Positions 6,792 to 15,757 of a stretch of 64,000 bases of DNA are shown piece after piece. This DNA comes from Paracrocinitomix sp039939375 (GTDB lineage Bacteria > Bacteroidota > Bacteroidia > Flavobacteriales_D > Crocinitomicaceae). The stretch is from contig JBDVJO010000011.1 of assembly GCA_039939375.1 (NCBI GenBank), forward strand, positions 310,001 through 374,000, in the 5' to 3' direction. Position numbers and translations under genes: made by a program. Position 1 is the first letter of the stretch; the number at the start of each line of letters is the position of its first letter. The notes beneath the pieces were generated by a model. That model was not told where the DNA came from, did not search any database, and saw only the letters and a list, made by a program, of their open reading frames with translations.

Positions 6792-9700
6792 TAAGAAGGA
6801 AGCATCATTTGTGATCTGATCACATCAACTTGATTAATTAAAGCCGAAATGGTTTCGTTAATTCTAGCTTTTTGTGAAGGACTCGCTTCTTTCTTTATTT
6901 TATTCAAATCTTTTTGAATCTGATCGCTCATATCAAATAATGCTGAAGTAGTCATTGATTTAAATTCTTCTGACTCACTTAACATTTGAGATGACTGCCA
7001 AATTGAATAAACTCCTCTGAACGAATCAAAGATAAAGTCAATCATGTTGGCAGATTTTTCAGGACCTACACTTAGGTAGTAATCTACTTCTTCAGCATAA
7101 ATCTCTAACATTCTGTTCGTATAGAATTCTGCTTTTTCAGTGTTTCCAGCTGCGTAGTAAGAAGAAATATATGAAGGAATAACTCTTCCAAACGGAACGT
7201 TGTATTCTGGCATAATTTCAAAACTCTTATCCAACACTTGGTTCACTTTCACTGAATTTGAATCAATAATCATTTGTGCTTTTGCCATTTCCATTGGAAC
7301 TTCAGATTTTTTGAAGTCACCAACTGGCGTTTTAATGATTTGGTCTTCAGGTCCGTCTTGTGTTTGGATTTGCTGTAAGATAGCCATGCGTTGTTTCGCG
7401 TCTTCAATCTCTTCAACATAAGCATCAGCAAGAACAGAGAATTGAACTCTATAATTGTTCGTTAAACGTCTTGTATAGTAATCTACCAATACGTCTGCAT
7501 CTTCCATGTTACCCCACTTGAAGTTGTAAACTAAGTTTTCAAACATTTTGTCTTTGTTCACTTCTCCTAATGAATTAGGGTTTCTGTTTCGCTCAGCTAA
7601 AACTGGTACTAATTTATAAACCAATCCTTCAGCGAAGAAATATTTGTCTAATCCCATGTAGGTAGTAGATCCTGCTGAACTTGCAAAATACAAGGGTCTA
7701 TCCCAATTGAAATGAGCCGCAATATCTAAGATCATTAAATCAGCTTTAAAGATGGTTTGCTTAGGAATTCTGAACTCTAATCGTTCAACAATTCTGTCCG
7801 CGTATTTAGCATCAACCGTTCCGTTAGCCAATACTTTTTCTTTATCCACATCAATTGTTAATCCTTTAGAAGGTAAAATGTATAAACCTCTGTCTTCTTG
7901 ATTAGCGTCATCAGCCAAATAAGCCATAGCTAAATCTGCTGGCATATAATCGAAGGCATTGTTAAACGTGATTAACACGTTTTGGATGCTTTGAAGAGTG
8001 TTGTCTTCAATGCCCCATTTATTTTTACCTGTAGTTGGGTCCTGTGAACTTAAGATGTTAAATACAAGACTTCTGAATTGATAATACGTATTGGTAGAAT
8101 CAAAAGTAGGAAGTGCATCATACAACTCTTTTTGGTCTTCAGGGAAAGTACTAGTGCTTAACAATAAATGTAAGTTAGTACATGCCGTTTTAAATGCAGG
8201 CTTGAACAAAGTTGGGTTAGATGCAATTTTAATATCTAAAATGGCTTTCCACTTGTCTTCTAATGAAGGAGATCCCATTGTCAATTCGTTGGTACCAAGA
8301 ACATACATGTAATCTCTTGATCCGTTTTGACGATATTGCTCTTCAGTGAATGAAATTGGTAATGGCTCAGACTCATAAGCTTTTCTCGTCATTTGCTCTG
8401 TATACCAATCTGTATTCAATAATGATAGGTTACATACACGTACCGAAGTTTTAACATTTTCAACTTCTTGTAAATACCATAAAGGGAAGGTATCATTATC
8501 TCCATTGGTGTAAACAATGGCATTGTCATCACAGCTTTGTAAGTAGTTATAAGCTAAAGCCTGTGCCGTGTAACGGTTACTTCTGTCATGATCGTCCCAG
8601 CCTTGCATTCCCATAATGATAGGAACTGGCAGCAACATTAACAGTGCTAATATTCCAGCTGAACTTTCTTTTTGCATCACGTTTTTGATTCCAACCATAA
8701 TGGCGTAAAGAATACCAATTATCGTGGTCATAAACAGTAAACTGAATGCAGCTGTTGTGTTGGTGATGAAGAAGAATAAACTAATTCCGAACAATACACC
8801 AACTAAAATTCCTAGATCTTTCCAAACCATGTTTTTGTAGGCGTCAAACAAAGCAAGAACTGACATTCCAATATAAATAGAGAAGGCATAAAAGGATGCC
8901 GCATATGCATAATCCCTTTCTCTAGGCTCCATTGGTTTCTGGTTCAGGTAGATGATAATCGCAAATCCAGTCAGCAAGAAGAGGAGCATTACTGTCCACC
9001 AAGCTTTGGTGCCTTTTGACAATAAGAAGATGAATCCAATTAGTCCGAGAACAAGCGGAAGCATGTAAAACTTATTGTGAGATGGATTCGAAGTAATTGA
9101 TCCTGGTGCCAGCGTTTGATCACCGACATGATGTTTATCAATAAAGTTTAATCCAGAAATCCAGTTACCGTCTCTAGGATTTCCATCTCCTTGTTCATCC
9201 GATTGACGACCAGAGAAGTTCCACATAAAATATCTCCAGTACATGAATCCAACTTGATAACCACCAAAGTATTTTAAGTTTTCAACCATGGTTGGCGCAC
9301 CTTGACCGGTGTGACCAGACCATTTTTTGTAGCCATTAACGTGACGTTGCTCTGAACTATACATTCTTGGAAAGAAGGTACAATGTGCAGGATCATAAGT
9401 TGGTCTTGCACCAGTTCCGTCAAAAGTTTTAAAGTATTTTTCTTGAACGCTAGACCCTGGTTTTTCAGCTGCGAAAGCATTCGCTTCTTCAATTGTTTTA
9501 TAACCTTTTAACTCGTCACCTTTCTTAGAGATCACAACAAATCTTCTTAAGTAAGTATCAGAACGGTCATCCCATTTTTTTCTATCGTTTTCAACTTCGG
9601 CAGTGAAATATTGACCGTATAAAATTGGCCAATCTCCATATTGCTCACGTTGCAAATAAGCTTGTAAAGATACCAGGTTTTCAGGGTCGTTTTCATCCAA

Positions 9701-10753
9701 AGGCGTATTTGCATTTGAACGAATTACAATCATGGCAAAACAAGAATATCCAATAAAAATCATGGATGCCGACCAAGTGATGGTATTCATTAAAGTTCTA
9801 TTGGTCTTTTTAGAGTACCATAATAAAACAGTGATGATAGAAATCAACATTAAGAAGAAAAAGACCGTTCCAGAATTGAAGGCCATTCCAAGTTTGTTAA
9901 CGAAAATACGCTCAAAGAATCCAGCAATTTGTACTGTTTTAGGAATGATTAAGGCTTGAATAACACCGAGTGCAGCAACCCCAATTATTCCGGTAATAAT
10001 GAACCCTCCAATGGTGGTTTCTTTGTATTTTCTGAAATAGATAACATACGCAATAACCGGAATACAAAGTAAGTTCAAAAGGTGGACTCCAATTGAAAGT
10101 CCAATCATGAAAAAGATGAAGATTAACCAACGATCTTCTCGCTTAGCTTGAATTTCTTCGTCTTCAGGAAAATCAATTTTTTCTTGTAATTCGTTATCCC
10201 ATTTTAGAATAGCCCAAAATACGATTGCTGTAAAGAAAGATGACATAGCATATACCTCACCCTCAACAGCTGAGAACCAAAATGAATCTGTAAATGTGTA
10301 AGCAACGGCACCAATAATACCAGAACCAAGAATGGCCCATTTATGTCCGTCAGTCAATTCTTTACTTTTTTGATCAGAAGATAATTCTAAATCTTCAACT
10401 GTTTCGTTTCCAAAAAGCTTCGCTTCAGGACGCGTAACGATTTTCTTTGCGATCATAGTAATCGTCCAGAATAAGAAAAGTATGGTGAAGGCACTACAGA
10501 GTGCTGACATACCATTAATCATCATGGCTGCATTTTCTGCAGAAGTGAACATGGTAAACAATCTACCAAGCATCATGAAAAGTGGCGCTCCGGGTGGGTG
10601 ACCAACTTCTAATTTATAGGCAGTTGTGATGTACTCACCGCAATCCCACAAACTTGTTGTAGGCTCTAAGGTCATGAAATACACCGTTGTAGCAAACAAC
10701 AATATTAGCCAACCCGTGTAATTATTCAATTTTTTGTAGTCCATATCTTTCAA
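6791..10753 (-). CDS. DUF2723 (GT117-type) multi-pass membrane glycosyltransferase-like protein
   Basis: The 1320-residue protein has an N-terminal DUF2723 domain, the bacterial counterpart of TMEM260 O-mannosyltransferases (family GT117). The signature lies near the N-terminus: FMTLEPTTSLWDCGEYITTA followed by LEVGHPPGAPLFMMLGRLF, with the acidic D-C-G-E expected at the active site. About a dozen hydrophobic segments occupy roughly residues 10-700; a long soluble region follows, with helical repeat character near the C-terminus. Known family members transfer sugar from a lipid donor to proteins outside the cytoplasm; the donor and acceptor here are unknown. Met1 and Met4 are both usable starts. 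It leads an operon with the deacetylase and methyltransferase. Confidence 0.88.
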   Translation of the reverse strand: MKDMDYKKLNNYTGWLILLFATTVYFMTLEPTTSLWDCGEYITTAYKLEVGHPPGAPLFMMLGRLFTMFTSAENAAMMINGMSALCSAFTILFLFWTITMIAKKIVTRPEAKLFGNETVEDLELSSDQKSKELTDGHKWAILGSGIIGAVAYTFTDSFWFSAVEGEVYAMSSFFTAIVFWAILKWDNELQEKIDFPEDEEIQAKREDRWLIFIFFMIGLSIGVHLLNLLCIPVIAYVIYFRKYKETTIGGFIITGIIGVAALGVIQALIIPKTVQIAGFFERIFVNKLGMAFNSGTVFFFLMLISIITVLLWYSKKTNRTLMNTITWSASMIFIGYSCFAMIVIRSNANTPLDENDPENLVSLQAYLQREQYGDWPILYGQYFTAEVENDRKKWDDRSDTYLRRFVVISKKGDELKGYKTIEEANAFAAEKPGSSVQEKYFKTFDGTGARPTYDPAHCTFFPRMYSSEQRHVNGYKKWSGHTGQGAPTMVENLKYFGGYQVGFMYWRYFMWNFSGRQSDEQGDGNPRDGNWISGLNFIDKHHVGDQTLAPGSITSNPSHNKFYMLPLVLGLIGFIFLLSKGTKAWWTVMLLFLLTGFAIIIYLNQKPMEPRERDYAYAASFYAFSIYIGMSVLALFDAYKNMVWKDLGILVGVLFGISLFFFITNTTAAFSLLFMTTIIGILYAIMVGIKNVMQKESSAGILALLMLLPVPIIMGMQGWDDHDRSNRYTAQALAYNYLQSCDDNAIVYTNGDNDTFPLWYLQEVENVKTSVRVCNLSLLNTDWYTEQMTRKAYESEPLPISFTEEQYRQNGSRDYMYVLGTNELTMGSPSLEDKWKAILDIKIASNPTLFKPAFKTACTNLHLLLSTSTFPEDQKELYDALPTFDSTNTYYQFRSLVFNILSSQDPTTGKNKWGIEDNTLQSIQNVLITFNNAFDYMPADLAMAYLADDANQEDRGLYILPSKGLTIDVDKEKVLANGTVDAKYADRIVERLEFRIPKQTIFKADLMILDIAAHFNWDRPLYFASSAGSTTYMGLDKYFFAEGLVYKLVPVLAERNRNPNSLGEVNKDKMFENLVYNFKWGNMEDADVLVDYYTRRLTNNYRVQFSVLADAYVEEIEDAKQRMAILQQIQTQDGPEDQIIKTPVGDFKKSEVPMEMAKAQMIIDSNSVKVNQVLDKSFEIMPEYNVPFGRVIPSYISSYYAAGNTEKAEFYTNRMLEIYAEEVDYYLSVGPEKSANMIDFIFDSFRGVYSIWQSSQMLSESEEFKSMTTSALFDMSDQIQKDLNKIKKEASPSQKARINETISALINQVDVIRSQMMLPS

Positions 10754-10864
10754 TTAAGCTCTGCGAATTTAAAAATATTATTCAAGCAATTTTCCTAAAA
10801 AACTCTAAAACGAACAGTTAGGTTGTTTTAGAGAATAATAATTAAGTTTTTTTATGAAAATATG

Positions 10865-10892
10865 TTGGAATAAAAAAAAAGGTTTAAATTTG
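10865..10892 (+). promoter_or_regulatory. Bacteroidota-type promoter of tRNA-Gln
   Basis: TTG (10865-10867), 17 bases, then TAAATTTG (10885-10892) match the Bacteroidota vegetative consensus TTTG / TAnnTTTG. Predicted transcription starts about 35 bases before the mature tRNA. Confidence 0.6.
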
Positions 10893-10932
10893 CCATCCCG
10901 TTAGCAATAACGATTGCAACAAAACAATTTAT

Positions 10933-11005
10933 TGTCCCATGGTGTAACTGGCAACACGTCTGTTTTTGGTACAGAAGAGTCTAGGTTCGAGCCCTAGTGG
11001 GACAA
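10933..11005 (+). tRNA. tRNA-Gln (anticodon TTG)
   Basis: A full cloverleaf can be drawn by eye: acceptor TGTCCCA/TGGGACA with discriminator A11005, D stem GTGT/ACAC with loop AACTGGCA, anticodon stem TCTGT/ACAGA closing the loop TTTTGGT (anticodon TTG at 10966-10968), a short variable loop, and T arm CTAGG-TTCGAGC-CCTAG. The 3' CCA is not encoded. The U1-A72 first pair is typical for tRNA-Gln. It is a single-gene unit with its own promoter and terminator. Confidence 0.95.
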
Positions 11006-11011
11006 CTTCAA

Positions 11012-11037
11012 TCCTCAGCAAAAGCTGGGGATTTTTT
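11012..11037 (+). terminator. Terminator of tRNA-Gln
   Basis: TCCTCAGC and GCTGGGGA pair over a four-A loop, followed by seven T residues, directly after the tRNA. Confidence 0.85.
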
Positions 11038-11154
11038 TATACCCTCAAGAACGAGGGAAGCTGAGTAAAGTTTATCTTTCATTTGTAACAGATTTATCTA
11101 AGTGAATTTTCTGCTAACTTTAAAGTACCACTTGATATTTGTTAAAGGTGAAAA

Positions 11155-11676
11155 ATGAATTTTTTGAAAAAGTTATTTTGCATTTGCTCGATATTGTTTT
11201 CTTTATGTTCCTGCAAAAAGTATTTGGCAGAAGAATACCCCAAGGGGTGTAGGTGCGAGCGATTTGCAGGTTTATATGAAATGTATGATCCTCATGAAAA
11301 TCAAAATTACCAAATGATTATCAGTTGCTTATGTAATGAGGATGGATATGAAGATAGTTTGAGTATAAGTAATTTTGTCAATGTTTACGACTTTTCATAT
11401 GGAATTTCGCAACAAGGTATCTACAGCCCAGCTGATGATTCAACGGATGACAATTGGATAGACGGCAGTTACTTTTTCGGGATATACGACCAAGAAAATC
11501 ATCAAACTGCATTATCGGTCGGTGGGCCTTGGTATGGATTTGACTCCAATATTAATCGCTTAATAGGTGACTCAATCTTTATAAGGTACAAAGCTGATAA
11601 TACCGCTTTTTATATAAATGAAGGAACAGCTTACGAATCAATTGATACGTTCACATATGGCGTTAAAGTTCACTAA
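11155..11676 (+). CDS. Hypothetical lipoprotein
   Basis: This 173-residue protein has a lipoprotein signal with lipobox LCSC (Cys20). The mature part contains three more Cys in the first 20 residues (KGCRCERFAG), and aromatic, acidic sequence beyond. I recognise no family. It abuts the next lipoprotein gene (stop TAA immediately followed by ATG), so the two form a pair, probably membrane-associated and cotranscribed. Low-complexity composition and a lack of recognisable domains suggest a lineage-restricted gene. Confidence 0.65.
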   Translation: MNFLKKLFCICSILFSLCSCKKYLAEEYPKGCRCERFAGLYEMYDPHENQNYQMIISCLCNEDGYEDSLSISNFVNVYDFSYGISQQGIYSPADDSTDDNWIDGSYFFGIYDQENHQTALSVGGPWYGFDSNINRLIGDSIFIRYKADNTAFYINEGTAYESIDTFTYGVKVH

Positions 11677-12264
11677 ATGCCCATGAAACATTTGTTTATT
11701 CTTATTCCAGTTTTACTTTTATGCTTCTCATCATGTAAAAAATGTAAACTTAGAGGTGACAACATATTAACCGAAGATTTTAACAGCTATGGAGATTGGT
11801 TATTGTACTCTGAATATTCTCAACAGGACGCTTACTATAGTAGAATTGAAGATGGTAATCTAAAGCTAAAAACAGATAACCAATATGATGTTTGTCCAAG
11901 AGCAACTTTGAATTTAACCAATAACTTAACTAACATTGACGGGTTTCAAGTTTGTATACACATCAAAAAATTATCTCTGTTAAAATCAACCAGTTTAGAT
12001 TTTTATTTTAGTATGGGTCAATTTGAAATGCATGTTAATATCGAAAAGGCTAAATCGAGCAATACTTTTCTAGTATTTAAGGTAGATAAAGATGGTATTA
12101 CTTCTAATTTAAAAGGTGCGTTAAATGGGCAAATTGGTCAGAAAATTGAGAATGATAATTTCACAAACAATTTTATACAAATTTCTCTTTGTCCAAATAA
12201 ATCTGATTCTACCAATGGTCAAATGTATGTTGAGATTGAAGGCATTGAAATGACGACACTATAA
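11677..12264 (+). CDS. Hypothetical lipoprotein, possibly lectin-like
   Basis: The 195-residue protein carries a lipoprotein signal with lipobox FSSC (Cys20), best read from the second Met (11683). The mature part begins DNILTEDFNSYGDW, a pattern seen at the start of concanavalin/LamG-like beta-sandwich domains (glycan-binding or laminin-like), and has repeated alternating strands thereafter. The fold is inference; no catalytic residues are visible. It follows the preceding lipoprotein gene without a gap. Confidence 0.6.
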   Translation: MPMKHLFILIPVLLLCFSSCKKCKLRGDNILTEDFNSYGDWLLYSEYSQQDAYYSRIEDGNLKLKTDNQYDVCPRATLNLTNNLTNIDGFQVCIHIKKLSLLKSTSLDFYFSMGQFEMHVNIEKAKSSNTFLVFKVDKDGITSNLKGALNGQIGQKIENDNFTNNFIQISLCPNKSDSTNGQMYVEIEGIEMTTL

Positions 12265-12458
12265 AGAACCTAGTTAATAAAATAACTCTGTTTTCGGACT
12301 GAATTGACTTAATGGGGAATCTGTTTCTATTTCAGAGTGCTCCACTTATATGGGCTTAAATGAAGATGACATTCAGAGTTGTATTTTGTAGCTCATTTTC
12401 AAAATTACCCTGACTTTGTTACAAATAAAACCTAGAAGCCTCTATTTTACGAGGGTTT

Positions 12459-12671
12459 TTATTCTTCACTGGTTTTTTCAATTTGAACGGGTCCAACTTC
12501 ATGTCCAAACATTAAGAGTACCTGGTTCACCTTATCAAGGTTTAGATTGGTTTTATCTTGCTCTATTTTTCTAATAACTGTTAGGGCAATTCCACAACGT
12601 TCAGCAAACTCTTCTTGGGTAAGTTTTACAGCTTTTCTTCTTGCTTTAACAAATTCCGCTAATGAGATCAT
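12459..12671 (-). CDS. HipB-like (y4mF-type) helix-turn-helix regulator, orphan
   Basis: The 70-residue protein is a Xre-type helix-turn-helix: LAEFVKARRKAVKLTQEEFA, ERCGIALTVIRKIEQDKTN, then a dimerisation tail LDKVNQVLLMFGHEVGPV. The tail is typical of HipB-like antitoxins of the y4mF group, which are normally followed by a hipA kinase gene. No hipA is present here: the gene ends against the convergent lipoprotein pair. It may be a remnant of a toxin-antitoxin locus or a stand-alone repressor. A perfect inverted repeat just upstream is a candidate operator. Confidence 0.8.
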   Translation of the reverse strand: MISLAEFVKARRKAVKLTQEEFAERCGIALTVIRKIEQDKTNLNLDKVNQVLLMFGHEVGPVQIEKTSEE

Positions 12672-13172
12672 ATTATATGCAAATGAATATAAAAAACGTA
12701 AATATGACTAAAGTATATGTTCTTGCATATAATTCTTCAGCATTTCGGGCTCTTAATTAAGTTTTTCTTCAAAATCTTAATTAGTGAGATCCTTATTTAA
12801 GTTTTTTGCAATTTTCTTAAATAAGAGCCAATAATATTTGCTTCTATTTGTTTCATCAATAGCCATGTTTTCAGTGCTTTTAAAGGGTGACGCTTATTCA
12901 GAACATGACAATTAACACGTAATTCTAACAACGATAATCTAAATGAATTTGTGTTGTTGAATTTGAACCTCATTTTGGTCAACAAATCAGACAACACCAT
13001 TTTGAAATTTTTTTGTTGACCTGGTCATCCCAGTTCATGACTTGTCAATTCAAAAAAATATTATGCGCGCATTTAAACTGCACACCAACCGTTTATAAGT
13101 TTTTCTGCTTATGTTTCTGAAAAATTGATTTATATTCACCACTGAACCAATTCATGAACAGTCACTTATCGC
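12672..13172. other. 500-base intergenic stretch with tandem AT-rich hairpins
   Basis: Besides the operator candidate, this stretch holds two similar hairpins in tandem: CTTAATTAAG...CTTAATTAG (12752-12784) and CTTATTTAAG...CTTAAATAAG (12792-12825). A 67-codon minus-strand frame (12797-13000) overlaps the second hairpin. A second frame (MNWDDQVNKKISK, from about 13038) ends just inside it, which could mean a decayed gene, but I cannot name the product. The rest should hold the promoter of the FadL-like operon. Confidence 0.4.
12673..12732. promoter_or_regulatory. Inverted repeat upstream of the HipB-like gene
   Basis: TTATATGCAA (12673-12682) and TTGCATATAA (12723-12732) are perfect 10-base inverted copies, 40 bases apart. 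The inner arm abuts the start codon of the minus-strand regulator. HipB proteins bind paired palindromic operators in their own promoters, so autoregulation is plausible. Confidence 0.4.
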
Positions 13173-14390
13173 ATGGCAAGACTTACTTTAATCGCCACAT
13201 TTCTACCCTTTTTAGGGTTTACGCAAGGATATCAAGTTAATCTGCAAGGACAGGTTCAACAAGGAATGGGCGGAGCCGGAACAGCATTAATGCATGATGC
13301 ATCTGCTTTATTCTTTAATCCCGGGGGAGCTTCTTTTGTGAATAGAAATGAAGTCAATGTAGGGTTTACGCCAACTTTCGCAAAAGGCGAATTTACTGAA
13401 CACAATACCAATGCAACTGCCACAACCACTTCTCCAATTGGAACACCTTTTTCTGTATACGGTTTGTTTGAAGTCAAAGACAGCAGCAAATTAAAGTTGG
13501 GAATGGCTATTTATACACCTTTCGGAAGCACGGTTGAATGGGAAGAAGGCTGGGTAGGAAGATTTGCCTTAACCCGTTTAGCTCTTAAAGCCATCTTTTT
13601 TCAACCCACAGTAAGTTATCGATTAACAGATAAATTAGGAATAGGAGCAGGGTTCATTTATTCTTACGGAAATGTCAACTTGAGAAAAGATTTACCACTT
13701 CAAGGTCAAGACGGAACTTATGGAAACGTTGAGTTGGCAGGAGCAGGACAAGGATTTGGATACAATGTCGGACTGTATTACGAACCAACATCTTATTTAA
13801 ACTTAGGCTTAACCTATCGATCACAAGTGAACATGAACATCACAAGCGGAACCGCGACATTTAATGTTCCTGAATCAGTTGAAGATAAATTTCCGTCTGG
13901 TGGATTTTCATCTTCTTTGCCTTTACCGCAAGTATTGACTTTTGGAGTAGGTTTTAAACCATCTAGCCAATTAGCATTCGCTTTAGATGTGAATTATGTA
14001 GGTTGGAACGCTTACGACACCCTTGCTTTTGATTACGAAACCAATACTGAATCTTTAGAAGATACCAAATCGGCAAGAAACTATGAAAATACAGTTGCAG
14101 TTAGGTTTGGGGTAGAGTATAAATTCACTGATAATATCATAGGAAGATTAGGAATGGCTTACGCAGTTACTCCTGTTCAAAACGGATATGTGACTCCAGA
14201 AACGCCAGATGCAGATCGAATTAATTACACTGCAGGCTTTGCTTATAATCTAAAAAACAAACTTCAATTTGACGTATCACTTTTATACACAAGCGTTCAA
14301 AGAGAAGACACTAATTTAGAAACTGGACTAAGCGGAAGTTTCTCAACACGCGTTATTGCACCAGGATTATCCGTATCTTACAATTTCTAA
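13173..14390 (+). CDS. OmpP1/FadL/TodX family outer-membrane transporter
   Basis: The 405-residue protein has a signal peptide (cleavage after TQG or nearby) and the FadL hatch-like N-terminus: GMGGAGTALMHDASALFFNP, including the conserved NP...G motif that lines the substrate channel. Repeated amphipathic strands follow, and the final strand ends SVSYNF with a terminal Phe, as barrel-insertion signals do. Family members carry hydrophobic molecules such as fatty acids or aromatics across the outer membrane by lateral diffusion. It heads a three-gene unit with an SGNH-hydrolase-like lipoprotein (4 bases after the stop) and a T9SS-sorted esterase, a layout suggesting lipid or ester uptake. Confidence 0.92.
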   Translation: MARLTLIATFLPFLGFTQGYQVNLQGQVQQGMGGAGTALMHDASALFFNPGGASFVNRNEVNVGFTPTFAKGEFTEHNTNATATTTSPIGTPFSVYGLFEVKDSSKLKLGMAIYTPFGSTVEWEEGWVGRFALTRLALKAIFFQPTVSYRLTDKLGIGAGFIYSYGNVNLRKDLPLQGQDGTYGNVELAGAGQGFGYNVGLYYEPTSYLNLGLTYRSQVNMNITSGTATFNVPESVEDKFPSGGFSSSLPLPQVLTFGVGFKPSSQLAFALDVNYVGWNAYDTLAFDYETNTESLEDTKSARNYENTVAVRFGVEYKFTDNIIGRLGMAYAVTPVQNGYVTPETPDADRINYTAGFAYNLKNKLQFDVSLLYTSVQREDTNLETGLSGSFSTRVIAPGLSVSYNF

Positions 14391-14394
14391 CACC

Positions 14395-15732
14395 ATGAAA
14401 ACGAATTATATATATCTTTTATTGGCCGGATTTGCTTTGGTAAGTTGCAAGAAAAAAAACATTCCTGAAGTTGAGTTAGGTGATGTTAACCCTACCTCAT
14501 ATGTGGCAATAGGAACAAATGCCACAGCCGGATACGCAGATGACGCATTGCATTATGATGCGCAAATCAATTCCTACCCGAATATATTATCAGAGCAGTT
14601 GACGATATATCAAAGAATTTCTTTTAATCAACCTTTAATGGATGAAGGTCAACCAGGCATAAATCTGAAAGACCAATCTGAACTTATCCTTGGATACAAA
14701 ACAGATTGTAAAGATACCGTTTCATTGTCTCCTGTTAGATTGGCTACTGAAGGAAATACGGCCGCTTGGAGTCAAAATGACTATGCCAATATTGCCTTAG
14801 ATAATTTAGGAGTTCCAGGTGTGAGTATTTTAGATGTCAACACAGTTGGATATGGTAATTCTGCGAATGGCGCAGGAAATTACAACCCATTTTATACCCG
14901 AATGACATCTTCTGAAACATCTGGGTCGATTTTAGGAGATGCCATGGCAAGAAATCCAACGTTTTATTCAGTGATGCTTGGAGATGCAGATATCATGGCA
15001 TACGCAACCAGTGGCGGAACCGGAACACTTATCCCTCCAGTTTCAGGAGCAGCTGGTGTTGGTTTTGATGGATCACTAGATGAGATACTTTTATCTATGA
15101 GTGGGACCGGAGCTGATGGCGTAATTGCGACAATTCCTGATGTCTTGGATTATCCTTATTTTAATTTGATTCCTTATGATGGGTTGCCTTTGGATGCGGA
15201 GAAAGCTGAAACCATGAACAATGTCTATAACCCAATTGGCATCTACTTTGAAGAAGGAGACAATCCTTTTGCGATTGAATGCGATTGCAATATGCCTTAT
15301 GGCGTAAGAAAAATGGTTGAAGGGGAAATTGTTTTATTGAGTATCCCTTTGGATTCTGTGAAGTGTAACGGAATGGGTTCAATTGTTCCAATTCCTGATA
15401 AATATGTATTGACTTTGGCTGAAATTGATGAAATCAAGGCAAAAATTGCAGCATTTAATTCAGTGATTAGATCCAAAGCAGAAATTTATGGATTGGCTGT
15501 GGTTGAAACAAATGACTTAATTCAAGAGTTGAATGCAGGCGTACTGTACAACGGAATCAATTTGAACCTAGAGTTTGTAACAGGAGGCGCTTTTTCACTT
15601 GACGGAAGAAATCTAAATCCAATAGGTCAAGCTTTATTAGCCAACAAGTTTATAGAATCAATTAACGAAAAATTTAATGCAAATATTCCGCTTGCGGATG
15701 TCACTAAATACCACGGAACACTGTTTCCTTAA
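14395..15732 (+). CDS. SGNH/GDSL hydrolase-like lipoprotein with replaced catalytic residues
   Basis: The start at 14395 gives a lipoprotein signal with lipobox LVSC (Cys18). The 445-residue protein follows the pattern of the SGNH lipoproteins that accompany FadL porins in Bacteroidota: TSYVAIG.....AGYADDALH (block I), LGVPGVSILD (block II), MLGDADIMAYA (block III) and SLDGRNLNPIGQALLANKF (block V). The expected nucleophile Ser in block I is Asn42, the block III Asn is Ala198 (GDAD instead of GNND), and the block V His is Asn406 (DGRN for DGxH). The Asp403 remains. By family knowledge this is probably a non-hydrolytic pseudoenzyme, perhaps a binding partner of the porin. Confidence 0.8.
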   Translation: MKTNYIYLLLAGFALVSCKKKNIPEVELGDVNPTSYVAIGTNATAGYADDALHYDAQINSYPNILSEQLTIYQRISFNQPLMDEGQPGINLKDQSELILGYKTDCKDTVSLSPVRLATEGNTAAWSQNDYANIALDNLGVPGVSILDVNTVGYGNSANGAGNYNPFYTRMTSSETSGSILGDAMARNPTFYSVMLGDADIMAYATSGGTGTLIPPVSGAAGVGFDGSLDEILLSMSGTGADGVIATIPDVLDYPYFNLIPYDGLPLDAEKAETMNNVYNPIGIYFEEGDNPFAIECDCNMPYGVRKMVEGEIVLLSIPLDSVKCNGMGSIVPIPDKYVLTLAEIDEIKAKIAAFNSVIRSKAEIYGLAVVETNDLIQELNAGVLYNGINLNLEFVTGGAFSLDGRNLNPIGQALLANKFIESINEKFNANIPLADVTKYHGTLFP

Positions 15733-15757
15733 TTATTAACTAAACTAAAATCTAATT

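Noticed and set aside
10934..11004. tRNA boundaries shifted by one base with GTCCCAT acceptor
   Set aside because: Starting at 10933 gives better pairing (TGTCCCA/TGGGACA) and a full GTGT/ACAC D stem.
12797..13000. 67-codon minus-strand frame
   Set aside because: No family recognised, overlaps a hairpin at its 3' end; possibly a decayed gene, but not supported as a real protein.
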